Shown here: piece after piece, positions 54,179 to 63,086 of the stretch
How positions within the stretch are numbered: position 1 is the first letter of the stretch
Layout of the letters: the number at the start of each line of letters is the position of its first letter
From: Pseudocolwellia agarivorans
GTDB lineage: Bacteria > Pseudomonadota > Gammaproteobacteria > Enterobacterales > Alteromonadaceae
NCBI RefSeq assembly: GCF_002000085.1
Contig: NZ_MUZU01000001.1
Coordinates: 434,001 to 498,000, forward strand
DNA: 64,000 nucleotides
Direction of reading: 5' to 3'
Made by a program: the position numbers and the translations under genes
Notes under the pieces: generated by a model
What the model saw: the letters and a program-made list of their open reading frames with translations, nothing else
Database searches by the model: none
Told to the model about the DNA's origin: nothing

Positions 54179-55456
54179 ATGGCTAATTTTATTGACAGAC
54201 GTTTAAACAGTAAAAACAAAAGCACCGTCAACAGGCAAAGGTTTTTACGCCGCTATAAAACTCAAATAAAAAAATCGGTATCTGATGCAGTAACCCAACG
54301 CGGCGTTACTGATGTTAACTCAGGTGAAAGCATTACCATTCCTAAAAAAGACTTAGGCGAACCTGTATTCCATCAAGGTAAAGGCGGCATTAACGATGTT
54401 GTACACCCAGGTAATGACCAATTTACCACAGGAGACCACATAGAGCGTCCACAACAAGGGCAAGGCCAAGGTTCAGGACAAGGTGAAGCAAGTGACTCTG
54501 GTGAAGGTGATGACAACTTTGTGTTTTCAATTTCTAAAGACGAATATCTTGATCTACTGTTTGAAGATTTAGAGTTACCTAATTTAGAAAAATCTCAACT
54601 GAGTAAAATTGTTGAGTATAAAACAGTTCGTAGCGGTTATTGCGCTGAAGGTGTACCTTCAAATATAGATATTGTTAAATCATTACAAGGCTCTATTGCT
54701 AGACGTATCGCCATGACATCAAGCAAACGTAAACAATTAAAAGAGCTTGAAGCTGCACTTGTTCAGTTAGAGCAAGATCCACACGACAATATAAAAAAAA
54801 CCAAAGAACTGAAAAAAAGCATTCAAGACCTTAAAGACAAAATAGCTAAAGTACCGTTTATTGACAGCTTTGATTTACATTACAGAAACTACGCTAAACA
54901 AGCCATACCTACTTCTAGAGCGGTTATGTTTTGTTTAATGGATGTATCAGGTTCTATGGACCAAGCCACTAAAGACATCGCAAAACGCTTTTACGTGCTT
55001 TTATATTTATTTTTAACACGTACCTATAAAACCATAGATGTGGTTTATATTCGCCACCACACACAAGCGTCAGAAGTTGATGAAGAAACCTTTTTCTACT
55101 CTAAAGAAACAGGCGGTACTATAGCCTCAACCGCTTTAGAGTTAATGGATAAAATAATTAAAGAGAGATACGACTCAAAAGATTGGAATATATACGGAGC
55201 GCAAGCATCTGATGGCGATAACTGGGCTGACGACTCGCCTAAATGCGCGAATATCTTAGAGAAAAATATATTACCTGTAGCGCGTTACTTCAGTTACATC
55301 GAGATAACTCAACGAGCACATCAAACGCTATGGCAACACTACGAAACCGTTGCAGCAACTCAAAATCACTTTGCTATGCAACATATTAAAGATGTTACCG
55401 ATATATACCCAGTATTTAGAGAGTTATTTAAAAAACGTGCTGAGCAAGCCGCTTAA
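54179..55456 (+). CDS. yeaH: YeaH/YhbH family protein (DUF444)
   Basis: A 425-residue protein of the DUF444 family, partner of PrkA. The N-terminal basic segment ([29 protein letters not shown]) and Gly/Gln-rich part (about 91-112) are followed by a VWA-like domain ([20 protein letters not shown], about 253-272). It starts after a 119-bp gap with a hairpin. The RBS AGAGG precedes ATG. Confidence 0.95.
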   Translation: MANFIDRRLNSKNKSTVNRQRFLRRYKTQIKKSVSDAVTQRGVTDVNSGESITIPKKDLGEPVFHQGKGGINDVVHPGNDQFTTGDHIERPQQGQGQGSGQGEASDSGEGDDNFVFSISKDEYLDLLFEDLELPNLEKSQLSKIVEYKTVRSGYCAEGVPSNIDIVKSLQGSIARRIAMTSSKRKQLKELEAALVQLEQDPHDNIKKTKELKKSIQDLKDKIAKVPFIDSFDLHYRNYAKQAIPTSRAVMFCLMDVSGSMDQATKDIAKRFYVLLYLFLTRTYKTIDVVYIRHHTQASEVDEETFFYSKETGGTIASTALELMDKIIKERYDSKDWNIYGAQASDGDNWADDSPKCANILEKNILPVARYFSYIEITQRAHQTLWQHYETVAATQNHFAMQHIKDVTDIYPVFRELFKKRAEQAA

Positions 55457-55484
55457 TTGATGAATGAGCATGAATGAAATTAAC

Positions 55485-55502
55485 AAAGCCACTAAAGGCT
55501 TT
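55485..55502 (+). promoter_or_regulatory. Small hairpin between yeaH and spoVR
   Basis: AAAGCC (55485-55490) pairs with GGCTTT (55497-55502). No T-run follows. It may shape the mRNA between the second and third genes of the operon. Confidence 0.4.
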
Positions 55503-55558
55503 AATGGTAATCCCCCCGGATTCAAGTTAATTCATTTATGTAAATAGGAGTTCATGAT

Positions 55559-57073
55559 ATGAAAAAAAGAGCCCCCTTAAGTGACTCACCTGAATGGACT
55601 TTTGACCTATTAGGTGAATACCAAACAGAAATTGAACGTGTGGCTAAGCATTACCGGTTAGATACTTATACTAATCAAATTGAAGTAATAACCGCTGAAC
55701 AAATGATGGACGCCTATGCGGGTGTAGGTATGCCTATTGGCTATAATCACTGGACCTTCGGCAAAAAGTTTATTCAAACAGAACAAACCTACCGAAGAGG
55801 CAGAATGGGATTAGCCTACGAAATTGTGATTAATTCAGATCCATGTATTTCTTACCTTATGGAAGAAAACTCAATGACCATGCAAGCCCTTGTTATGGCG
55901 CATGCTTGTTACGGACATAATTCTTTTTTTAAAGGTAATTACCTCTTTAAATCTTGGACTGACGCCAGCTCAATTATTGATTACTTATTGTTTGCTAAAA
56001 ACTATATTGCAGACTGTGAAAATAAATATGGTATTAGTGAAGTAGAATCCACATTAGACGCTTGTCATGCGCTAATGAATCATGGTGTAGACAGATACAA
56101 ACGGCCACAAAAAATATCGTTAGAAGAAGAGCTAAAACGCCAAAAATCGAGAGAAGAATACTTACAATCACAGGTCAATAACTTATGGAGAACGGTACCC
56201 GAAAGTGAAGAAGTAAAAAATAAGCCTAAACCTCGTTTTCCGTCAGAGCCACAAGAAAACATTTTATATTTTATCGAAAAAAATGCGCCCCTACTAAAAC
56301 CTTGGCAACGAGAAATAGTAAGAATTGTTCGTAAAATATCACAATATTTTTACCCTCAAAAACAAACTCAAGTAATGAATGAAGGTTGGGCGTGTTTCTG
56401 GCATTACACTATTTTGAATCACTTATACGATGAAGGATTAGTCACCGATAAATTTATGCTCGAATTTCTTCATAACCATACCAATGTGGTTGCTCAACCT
56501 GAATATAACAGCCCTTATTATTCAGGCATAAATCCGTATGCTTTAGGTTTTAATATGTTTATTGATATAAAAAGAATATGCGAGCACCCAACAGAAGAAG
56601 ATAAGCAATGGTTTCCTGAATTTGCAGGCAGTAATTGGCTCGACACGTTACATTTTGCGATGGAAAACTTTAAAGACGAAAGCTTTATTAGCCAATATTT
56701 ATCGCCTAAATTAATGCGCGACTTTAAGCTATTTCATATTCATGATAACGATTCAAACAATTTTTTAGAAGTAAGCGCTATTCATAACGAACAGGGTTAT
56801 CAAAAAATACGAACCGCATTGTCTAACCAATACAACCTAAGTAATAAAGAAACCAATATTCAAATTATTGATGCAAAGGTTAATGGCGATAGATCGTTAA
56901 CGTTAAAATACACTCCACATCAAAAAATTCCTTTGGGGGATTCAAAAGATGAAGTAATAAAGCATTTATTTTATTTATGGCAATTTGAAGTAAAAATAAT
57001 GCAAGAAGATGAGCAAGGTAACCAAAAGATATTGGCAAGTTGCCCAATTAAAACAACAGAAGAAGTGCCATAA
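55559..57073 (+). CDS. spoVR: SpoVR family protein (YcgB-type)
   Basis: A 504-residue cytoplasmic protein of the SpoVR family: SPEWTFDLLGEYQTEIERVAKHYRLDTYTNQIEVI at the start, HACYGHNSFFKGNY (about 122-135), and NEGWACFWHYTILNHLYDEG (about 277-296). The family functions with PrkA and YeaH in stress survival; biochemical activity is not established. In E. coli the homologue ycgB is beside fadR, as here. A terminator follows. Confidence 0.95.
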   Translation: MKKRAPLSDSPEWTFDLLGEYQTEIERVAKHYRLDTYTNQIEVITAEQMMDAYAGVGMPIGYNHWTFGKKFIQTEQTYRRGRMGLAYEIVINSDPCISYLMEENSMTMQALVMAHACYGHNSFFKGNYLFKSWTDASSIIDYLLFAKNYIADCENKYGISEVESTLDACHALMNHGVDRYKRPQKISLEEELKRQKSREEYLQSQVNNLWRTVPESEEVKNKPKPRFPSEPQENILYFIEKNAPLLKPWQREIVRIVRKISQYFYPQKQTQVMNEGWACFWHYTILNHLYDEGLVTDKFMLEFLHNHTNVVAQPEYNSPYYSGINPYALGFNMFIDIKRICEHPTEEDKQWFPEFAGSNWLDTLHFAMENFKDESFISQYLSPKLMRDFKLFHIHDNDSNNFLEVSAIHNEQGYQKIRTALSNQYNLSNKETNIQIIDAKVNGDRSLTLKYTPHQKIPLGDSKDEVIKHLFYLWQFEVKIMQEDEQGNQKILASCPIKTTEEVP

Positions 57074-57087
57074 GTTTATTTCAGATC

Positions 57088-57119
57088 AAAAAAGGTAGCT
57101 AATAATAGCTACCTTTTTT
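57088..57119. terminator. Bidirectional terminator between spoVR and fadR
   Basis: AAAAAAGGTAGCTA (57088-57101) pairs with TAGCTACCTTTTTT (57106-57119) around loop ATAA. It lies between convergent genes with T-runs on both strands. Confidence 0.9.
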
Positions 57120-57145
57120 TAATCATTTTTAACAAAAACGTAAAC

Positions 57146-57856
57146 TTATTTTACCAGTTCTTTCAACATTTCGTCTTTTAACTCTAACCAAAGCTTACCT
57201 GATTCCACACCATAATCACGTGTTACAAAAACCGCCTGATCAAACTTTCCTTCGTTAGCCAATTCAATCAAGTTTTCATAATACTGACGAGAAATTTCAC
57301 GACCTTTAGGATGAGAGAAATACAAGCTACCTAATCGAGAATACAAGCCTTTAAAGCCATTTAATATTAATAAATAGATAGAATTACCAGAAGCAACAAC
57401 AAGCTCTTTATGAATGTTATAATCAAATTCAGCAAAAGAGACACCGTCATCAGTAATATTTTTATAACCGCTTAATATTTCAATAACTTGCGACGGACTG
57501 TTTTTCAAAGCTCCACGAATATATATTGCACTGATGTTCGTTCGAGCCGATAATAAATTATCAACTAAATCAGGAATACCTTCTTGATCTAATTGTGCTA
57601 ATGTTTCTAAAATATTTAAACTTGAGGTTTCCCAAAAGTTATTTACTTTAGTGGGCTTACCGTGTTGAATGGTTAGCCAACCATCTCGCGCTAAACGTTG
57701 TAAAACTTCACGTAACGTAGTGCGTGTAACACCGATAAGTTCAGACAATTCACGTTCAGCTGGTAAAATAGAACCAGGAGGAAAGCCACCATTCCATATA
57801 GACTCTACAATGTATTGCTCAGCAAAGCCTGCTGGACTATGCGCTTTAATAACCAT
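57146..57856 (-). CDS. fadR: Fatty acid metabolism regulator FadR
   Basis: A 236-residue GntR-family regulator that represses beta-oxidation and activates unsaturated fatty acid synthesis until bound by long-chain acyl-CoA. The winged helix ([44 protein letters not shown], about 28-71) is followed by the all-helical FadR C-terminal domain ([28 protein letters not shown]). Length and sequence agree with E. coli FadR (239). It is divergent from nhaB as in E. coli. A matching operator is found upstream of fadI. Confidence 0.96.
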   Translation of the reverse strand: MVIKAHSPAGFAEQYIVESIWNGGFPPGSILPAERELSELIGVTRTTLREVLQRLARDGWLTIQHGKPTKVNNFWETSSLNILETLAQLDQEGIPDLVDNLLSARTNISAIYIRGALKNSPSQVIEILSGYKNITDDGVSFAEFDYNIHKELVVASGNSIYLLILNGFKGLYSRLGSLYFSHPKGREISRQYYENLIELANEGKFDQAVFVTRDYGVESGKLWLELKDEMLKELVK

Positions 57857-58076
57857 AAATCACCAATCACTTAATATTTTTATTATTTATTGTACTGATT
57901 GTACCAGAACAGTGTATAGGCACAAGCTGATATAAAACCGCTTTACTGATTATTTACAAGCGTCACTATACGGCTTAAACTACTTAGAGTATTAATATTT
58001 ATCTCTATAATATAGAAAAATTACAATTATAAAAAATCAATAAACATCAACTTAACTTAACTTCAAAAGGTCAACT

Positions 58077-59666
58077 ATGCAACAATCATCTATGGCTGCA
58101 TTTTATAAAAACTTTTTAGGAAACTCTCCCGAGTGGTACAAGCTCGCGATAATTTCTTTTTTAGTGATAAATCCTATTATATTTTTCCTTGTCGACCCGT
58201 ATACAGCAGGTTGGGCATTAGTTGTAGAGTTTATATTTACTCTGGCTATGGCATTAAAATGTTATCCGTTACAACCCGGCGGCTTACTAGCAATTGAAGC
58301 CGTAGCTATTGGCATGACATCACCTAATCAGGTTATGCATGAAATGATTGTGAATTTTGAGGTTATTCTCTTACTTATTTTCATGGTTGCTGGTATCTAC
58401 TTTATGAAGAACTTACTGCTATTTTTGTTCACCAAAATAGTCACAAAAGTAACGTCCAAAGTCATGGTATCCTTTTTATTCTGTTTTTCAGGTGCTTTTT
58501 TATCAGCCTTCTTAGACGCACTAACCGTTATTGCCGTAATTATTAGTGTTGCCATTGGTTTCTACTCGGTTTACCACAAAGTTGCTTCAGGTAAAGACTC
58601 AAGTCAATCTCATGACCACAATGAAGACAACCAACTACCAGCACCTAGTCGAGACGACTTAGAGCAATTTAGAGGGTATTTACGTAACTTACTAATGCAC
58701 GCAGGTGTCGGTACGGCTTTAGGTGGTGTTTGTACTATTGTTGGTGAGCCACAAAACTTAATTATAGGACAACAAGCGGGCTGGGAATTTGTAGAATTTG
58801 CCATTCGTATGTCTCCAGTAACAATCCCTGTTTTTATTGCAGGTATGCTTACCTGTATTTCTTTAGAGAAGTTTAAATTGTTTGGTTATGGTGTAAAACT
58901 ACCGATTACCGTACGTACAATTTTAAATGATTATGATGTAGCTGAAAGCCAAAAACGTACTAAAAGCGATAAAATAAAACTTATTATGCAAGGTGTTATT
59001 GCCATTTGGTTAATTATTGGCTTAGCACTACATTTAGCGCCTGTTGGCTTAATTGGCCTTACGGTAATTATTTTAGCAACCACCTTCACCGGTATTACAG
59101 AAGAGCACCAAATTGGGCACGCTTTTGAAGAAGCACTTCCCTTTACCGCGTTACTTGCTGTATTTTTTGCTGTAGTTGCTGTAATTATTGACCAACAATT
59201 ATTTACCCCTGTAATTAATTGGGTACTAACTTACGAAGGTAATATGCAACTTGTCATGTTCTACTTGGCAAATGGTTTACTTTCAATGGTGAGCGACAAC
59301 GTATTTGTTGGTACGGTTTACATTACTGAAATTCAAAAAGCATTGGCTGCTGGACAAATTACGCGCGACCAATTTGACTTATTAGCGGTAGCCATTAACA
59401 CAGGTACTAACTTACCTAGTGTAGCAACACCTAATGGTCAAGCTGCTTTCTTATTCTTACTAACCTCTGCAATTGCTCCGTTAGTACGTTTGTCTTACGG
59501 TAGAATGGTTATTATGGCGCTACCTTATACAATCGTGTTAACACTGGTAGGTTTAATCGCTATTTCATCAGGTTATTTAGCGGATAGAACGGTTGAAATG
59601 TATGAAGCTGGAACAATTCAACATCATTCTGCAACTTCATCTCATAGTGCACCTGCAGCACATTAA
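58077..59666 (+). CDS. nhaB: Na+/H+ antiporter NhaB
   Basis: A 529-residue inner-membrane antiporter with about twelve helices, exchanging Na+ for protons. The sequence [22 protein letters not shown] at the start, and [28 protein letters not shown] (about 211-238) and [23 protein letters not shown] (about 440-462), are typical. A His/Ser/Ala tail ends the protein. Placed between fadR and dsbB as in E. coli. Confidence 0.96.
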   Translation: MQQSSMAAFYKNFLGNSPEWYKLAIISFLVINPIIFFLVDPYTAGWALVVEFIFTLAMALKCYPLQPGGLLAIEAVAIGMTSPNQVMHEMIVNFEVILLLIFMVAGIYFMKNLLLFLFTKIVTKVTSKVMVSFLFCFSGAFLSAFLDALTVIAVIISVAIGFYSVYHKVASGKDSSQSHDHNEDNQLPAPSRDDLEQFRGYLRNLLMHAGVGTALGGVCTIVGEPQNLIIGQQAGWEFVEFAIRMSPVTIPVFIAGMLTCISLEKFKLFGYGVKLPITVRTILNDYDVAESQKRTKSDKIKLIMQGVIAIWLIIGLALHLAPVGLIGLTVIILATTFTGITEEHQIGHAFEEALPFTALLAVFFAVVAVIIDQQLFTPVINWVLTYEGNMQLVMFYLANGLLSMVSDNVFVGTVYITEIQKALAAGQITRDQFDLLAVAINTGTNLPSVATPNGQAAFLFLLTSAIAPLVRLSYGRMVIMALPYTIVLTLVGLIAISSGYLADRTVEMYEAGTIQHHSATSSHSAPAAH

Positions 59667-59694
59667 GAGATAATAAAATTGTGTTACATATTTC

Positions 59695-59718
59695 AAAGCG
59701 CCAATTATGGCGCTTTTT
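59695..59718 (+). terminator. Intrinsic terminator after nhaB
   Basis: AAAGCGCC / GGCGCTTT stem with a 6-nt loop AATTAT, followed by TT. It lies 29 bp after the stop and before dsbB. Confidence 0.75.
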
Positions 59719-59765
59719 ATTGAGTTAAGATAATGTAGCATTATCAATAGTTATAAGGTTTTACT

Positions 59766-60284
59766 GTGGAATTTATAAGTAATTTAGTGACCAATTCTCG
59801 AGCTTGGTTTTTATTAACAATAAGTGCATTAGGGCTAGAGATTGCCGCATTGTATTTTCAATATGTACTCGGCTTAGCTCCTTGTATTATGTGTATTTAT
59901 CAACGAACCGCACTTTGGGGAATATTTGCGGCGGGTATTGTTGGAATGTTAGGTAATAAATCAATGCCTCTTCGATTATTATCTTACATACTATGGGGGA
60001 TCAGCTCTGTTTGGGGATTACTGATTGCCATTGAACATGTTGATATACAAACCTCAGAATTTTCATTTATGTATGTTTGTGAAATTGTACCTAATTTTCC
60101 ACAGTGGGCACCTTTACATGAATGGTTACCTTTATTGTTTGAAGCTACGGGCGATTGTGGTGAAATTAATTGGCAATTTTTTAACTTTACTATGCCGCAA
60201 ATGATGATTGTTGTTTTTGGCATATACAGCGCTATTTTAGCTGTAACATTACTCATAAGAATATTCACCAATAAAACAATTTAA
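59766..60284 (+). CDS. dsbB: Disulfide bond formation protein DsbB
   Basis: A 172-residue membrane protein with four helices that reoxidises DsbA and passes electrons to quinones. The periplasmic Cys pair lies in APCIMCIYQR (CxxC, about 38-41), and the second pair in MYVCEIV and TGDCGEINW. Start is GTG at 59766, with AAGG seven bases upstream. Its place after nhaB matches E. coli. Confidence 0.96.
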   Translation: MEFISNLVTNSRAWFLLTISALGLEIAALYFQYVLGLAPCIMCIYQRTALWGIFAAGIVGMLGNKSMPLRLLSYILWGISSVWGLLIAIEHVDIQTSEFSFMYVCEIVPNFPQWAPLHEWLPLLFEATGDCGEINWQFFNFTMPQMMIVVFGIYSAILAVTLLIRIFTNKTI

Positions 60285-60309
60285 TTTTTAAATAAAAATC
60301 ACAGCCAAT

Positions 60310-60336
60310 AAAAATGAGCCTCTATGGCTCATTTTT
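60310..60336 (+). terminator. Intrinsic terminator after dsbB
   Basis: AAAAATGAGCC (60310-60320) pairs with GGCTCATTTTT (60326-60336), followed by more T. Confidence 0.85.
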
Positions 60337-60402
60337 TTATTTACATCTCAAAGTACTACAGCCATATATCTTTCATAATTCTGAAACTTTACTATAACCA
60401 AA

Positions 60403-60441
60403 CAGTCATATTTTCTCACCAGAACTGTCATAAACCCTCAT
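60403..60441 (+). promoter_or_regulatory. Candidate Pho box cluster upstream of the TonB receptor
   Basis: Heptamers related to the PhoB half-site CTGTCAT: CAGTCAT at 60403 (6 of 7), TTCTCAC at 60413 (5 of 7, allowing C at the end), CTGTCAT at 60425 (7 of 7) and CCCTCAT at 60435 (5 of 7). The two best are 22 bp apart, two helix turns. A TATAAT at 60463-60468 may be the -10; its distance is about one turn longer than in classic Pho promoters. The PhoD-like gene downstream fits. Confidence 0.55.
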
Positions 60442-60488
60442 CATAATGCCCCCATTAAAAACTATAATTTTTTATCTAAGGGCAAGTC

Positions 60489-62765
60489 ATGAATCTTAAA
60501 CCAATAAAAAGTGCTATCGCACTTGCAGTTTTATCTACGTTATCTGTAAATGCAGCCGCTGAAACAGACTCATCAATGGAAGAAGTCTCTGTTGTTGTAA
60601 AAAAATTAACCCGTGCTAATCACGTTATTGATAGCTCAATGACCAAACAAGTGCCAAATATTACCAGTGTTATTGGTGTAATGAACAAGTTACCGGGTAT
60701 TAGTATCAATGAAGGTGATGCTTTTGGTGGTGACGATTGGTCTACTTCAATTACTATGCGTGGCTTTAGTATTGATGGCAACCAACAACAATTAGGTATG
60801 ACTATCGACGGTATTCCAAACGGTGGTTCAAACTATGGCGGTGGCGCAAAAGCAAACCGTTATTTAGATACTGAAAACATGGAAACCGTAGAAGTTTCTC
60901 AAGGGACTTCAGACATTTCATCAGCTTCGTTAGAAGCATTAGGTGGCACATTTAACTTTGTTAGTTCACAGCCATTAATGTCTCAAGAAACTAAAATAGC
61001 TTACACACAAGGCGACCATAATGCATCTCGTTACTTTGTAAGACACGATACAGGTGAGATTTTTGGTAACACTACTGCTTACGCAAGTTACTCGCAAACA
61101 TCGACAAGTCGTTGGGTTGGCGAAGGCTCTAACGGTGGTTCAGAAAGACAACATGCTGAAGTTAAATTTGTAACCGATTTAGGCCAATTAAACATTACAG
61201 GTCGTTTATCTTACGACGATGCTGACGAAGACAACTACAACTCAGTAACGCGTGAACAATTTGATGCAACACCTGATTGGGATCGTTTAACATGGAATTG
61301 GACAGGCGTTCCTCATATTGATCAATACTTTGCTGAAGGTTGGTCAACACTACGTGAAAACACCTTAGGTTATGTTAAATTTGAATACGATATTGATTCA
61401 ACAATGGCATTCCAAGTAACACCTTACTTTCATAAAAACTCAGGTCGTGGTGATTGGATCCCTCCTTACTTAGCATCACCTGTTGACACAAATGGTAATC
61501 CAACCAATAAAGGTGGTGAAAACAGTGGAAATGTTACGTTTACAGATGCATTAGGTAACCCATTAACAAAAATTGAAGGCTGTTCTGCAACACACCCATT
61601 TCCTTATAATTCAGGCCCAGCATATCATGAAGACTGTTTTGCTGACGGTGCAGTACCGGTTATGTCTTACCGCCATACACACTATGAAAAACAACGTACA
61701 GGTTTAACAGCTAACTTCGACCTCACTATCGCTAATAACGATATTTCAATGGGGTTATGGATGGAAAAAACTGATCGTGACGAGTCTCGCGATTGGCATA
61801 AAGTGATAGATGCTCGTACTTATCATCACTTTGATAGCGCACCTTACTGGATCCAATATGATAATGAGTTTACTACTGATACATTAAAACTTTACGTTGA
61901 AGATACCATATCGTTTGACGATTTCACTTTAAACATTGGCGCTCAAAAGTACATGGTTGACGTAGAAAAGTTTGATAAGTTTGTTAACCAAGTTACCGGT
62001 AAAGTAGACAGTGATTCAGATGTTTTATTCAGCATTGGTGGTATTTACCAAGTTAATGACGAAATTGAATTATTTGCTGGTTTTAGCGAAAACTTCTCAG
62101 CAATTAAAGACGGCGTTTTAGAAAGAGATTCATCTTCTCTTACTCAAATTGAGCCTGAAACTGCTGAAAATATGGAATTAGGTTTACGCTACAATACGCA
62201 AGATATTCAATTTTCTGCAACGTATTACCAAATTGACTTTGAAAACAGAATTACTTTCATTGCACCAGGTAGCGATACAGGCGGTATTGACTACACCATA
62301 GGTACAAACGGTTCATACTTAAACGTAGGTGGTATTGAGTCTAACGGGTTTGAATTAAGCCTAAATTACCGAATTAACGATAACTTATCAGTATATTCTT
62401 CTTACACGAATAACGATTCTACTTATGTAGGTAATGCTGTTGGATTTGAATCGGGTCAGAAAGTTGTTGATTCTGTAGACGATATGTTTGTAGTTGCAGC
62501 AGACTACACACAAGGCGACTTATACGCAGGCGCATCCGTAAAATACACTGGCGACCGCGGTGCAGCTGACTCGTACACTATATTTGATTTAAATGCAGGC
62601 TACAGTGCACAAATACAAAACAGCCCATTTAAAACAATAGATATTGCTTTTGTAGTTAGTAATGTAACCGATGAAGATTACCTTTCTACAGGCACAGGCA
62701 ATGGTACAACCTTCTTTATTGGTGCACCACGTACAGCAACTATTACGTTTACTACTAGCTTTTAA
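60489..62765 (+). CDS. TonB-dependent outer-membrane receptor, possibly for organophosphate
   Basis: A 758-residue receptor. A signal peptide (1-24, ending NAAA) and a TonB-box-like EEVSVVV (31-37) precede the plug (GISINEGDAFGGDDWSTSITMRGFSIDGNQQQLGMTIDGIPNG, about 70-112). A beta-barrel follows to the terminal Phe (TATITFTTSF). The RBS is AAGGG. Pho-box-like heptamers upstream and a PhoD-type phosphatase downstream suggest a role in phosphate-ester uptake under phosphate limitation. This is inferred; a siderophore or other ligand cannot be excluded from sequence. Confidence 0.92.
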   Translation: MNLKPIKSAIALAVLSTLSVNAAAETDSSMEEVSVVVKKLTRANHVIDSSMTKQVPNITSVIGVMNKLPGISINEGDAFGGDDWSTSITMRGFSIDGNQQQLGMTIDGIPNGGSNYGGGAKANRYLDTENMETVEVSQGTSDISSASLEALGGTFNFVSSQPLMSQETKIAYTQGDHNASRYFVRHDTGEIFGNTTAYASYSQTSTSRWVGEGSNGGSERQHAEVKFVTDLGQLNITGRLSYDDADEDNYNSVTREQFDATPDWDRLTWNWTGVPHIDQYFAEGWSTLRENTLGYVKFEYDIDSTMAFQVTPYFHKNSGRGDWIPPYLASPVDTNGNPTNKGGENSGNVTFTDALGNPLTKIEGCSATHPFPYNSGPAYHEDCFADGAVPVMSYRHTHYEKQRTGLTANFDLTIANNDISMGLWMEKTDRDESRDWHKVIDARTYHHFDSAPYWIQYDNEFTTDTLKLYVEDTISFDDFTLNIGAQKYMVDVEKFDKFVNQVTGKVDSDSDVLFSIGGIYQVNDEIELFAGFSENFSAIKDGVLERDSSSLTQIEPETAENMELGLRYNTQDIQFSATYYQIDFENRITFIAPGSDTGGIDYTIGTNGSYLNVGGIESNGFELSLNYRINDNLSVYSSYTNNDSTYVGNAVGFESGQKVVDSVDDMFVVAADYTQGDLYAGASVKYTGDRGAADSYTIFDLNAGYSAQIQNSPFKTIDIAFVVSNVTDEDYLSTGTGNGTTFFIGAPRTATITFTTSF

Positions 62766-62810
62766 TCGATAAAGTTCAACACGATTAATTCAGCAGTAAT
62801 ACGACTTTAC

Positions 62811-62846
62811 ATGTTACTAGGCAAGACATTGCCTAGTAACATTTTT
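62811..62846 (+). terminator. Intrinsic terminator after the TonB receptor
   Basis: A perfect 14-bp stem, ATGTTACTAGGCAA with TTGCCTAGTAACAT (62829-62842), and loop GACA, followed by TTTTGTTT. Confidence 0.9.
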
Positions 62847-62863
62847 GTTTCTAATAACCTATT

Positions 62864-63060
62864 TAACCTGAGTTCGGTTTAAGATATTGTTAACTCCTTG
62901 AAAAGTAATAACTAAAAACTCGATTCGCTTCTAGCTTGATAGTTTTACTTAATTCAAGGCAAATTTACGCGTCAATAGCTGGCCTATTGCAAGTGAATTT
63001 AACGCAGAAGTTAGTAAAAGTAGCTGCTAGGAGAACATTTATTAAGCCGAACTCAGGTTA
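62864..63060. mobile_element. 197-bp inverted-repeat element (MITE-like)
   Basis: TAACCTGAGTTCGG begins the left end (62864) and CCGAACTCAGGTTA closes the right end (63060). The inverted repeats are 19 bp with one mismatch and show weaker similarity for another 10-15 bp inward (ending CTCC). No convincing gene lies inside; an 89-codon frame from 62936 runs through it into the phosphatase gene and is a shadow. The ends are unrelated to the element at 42227. It sits between the receptor's terminator and the phosphatase gene. Confidence 0.65.
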
Positions 63061-63086
63061 TTTACTATTAAACCCACGAGTAGCAC

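Noticed and set aside
57857-58076. Second FadR operator between fadR and nhaB (TGTACTGATTGTACCAG)
   Set aside because: It has a GTAC/GTAC symmetry but not the GGTCnGACC core; the resemblance to a FadR site is too weak.
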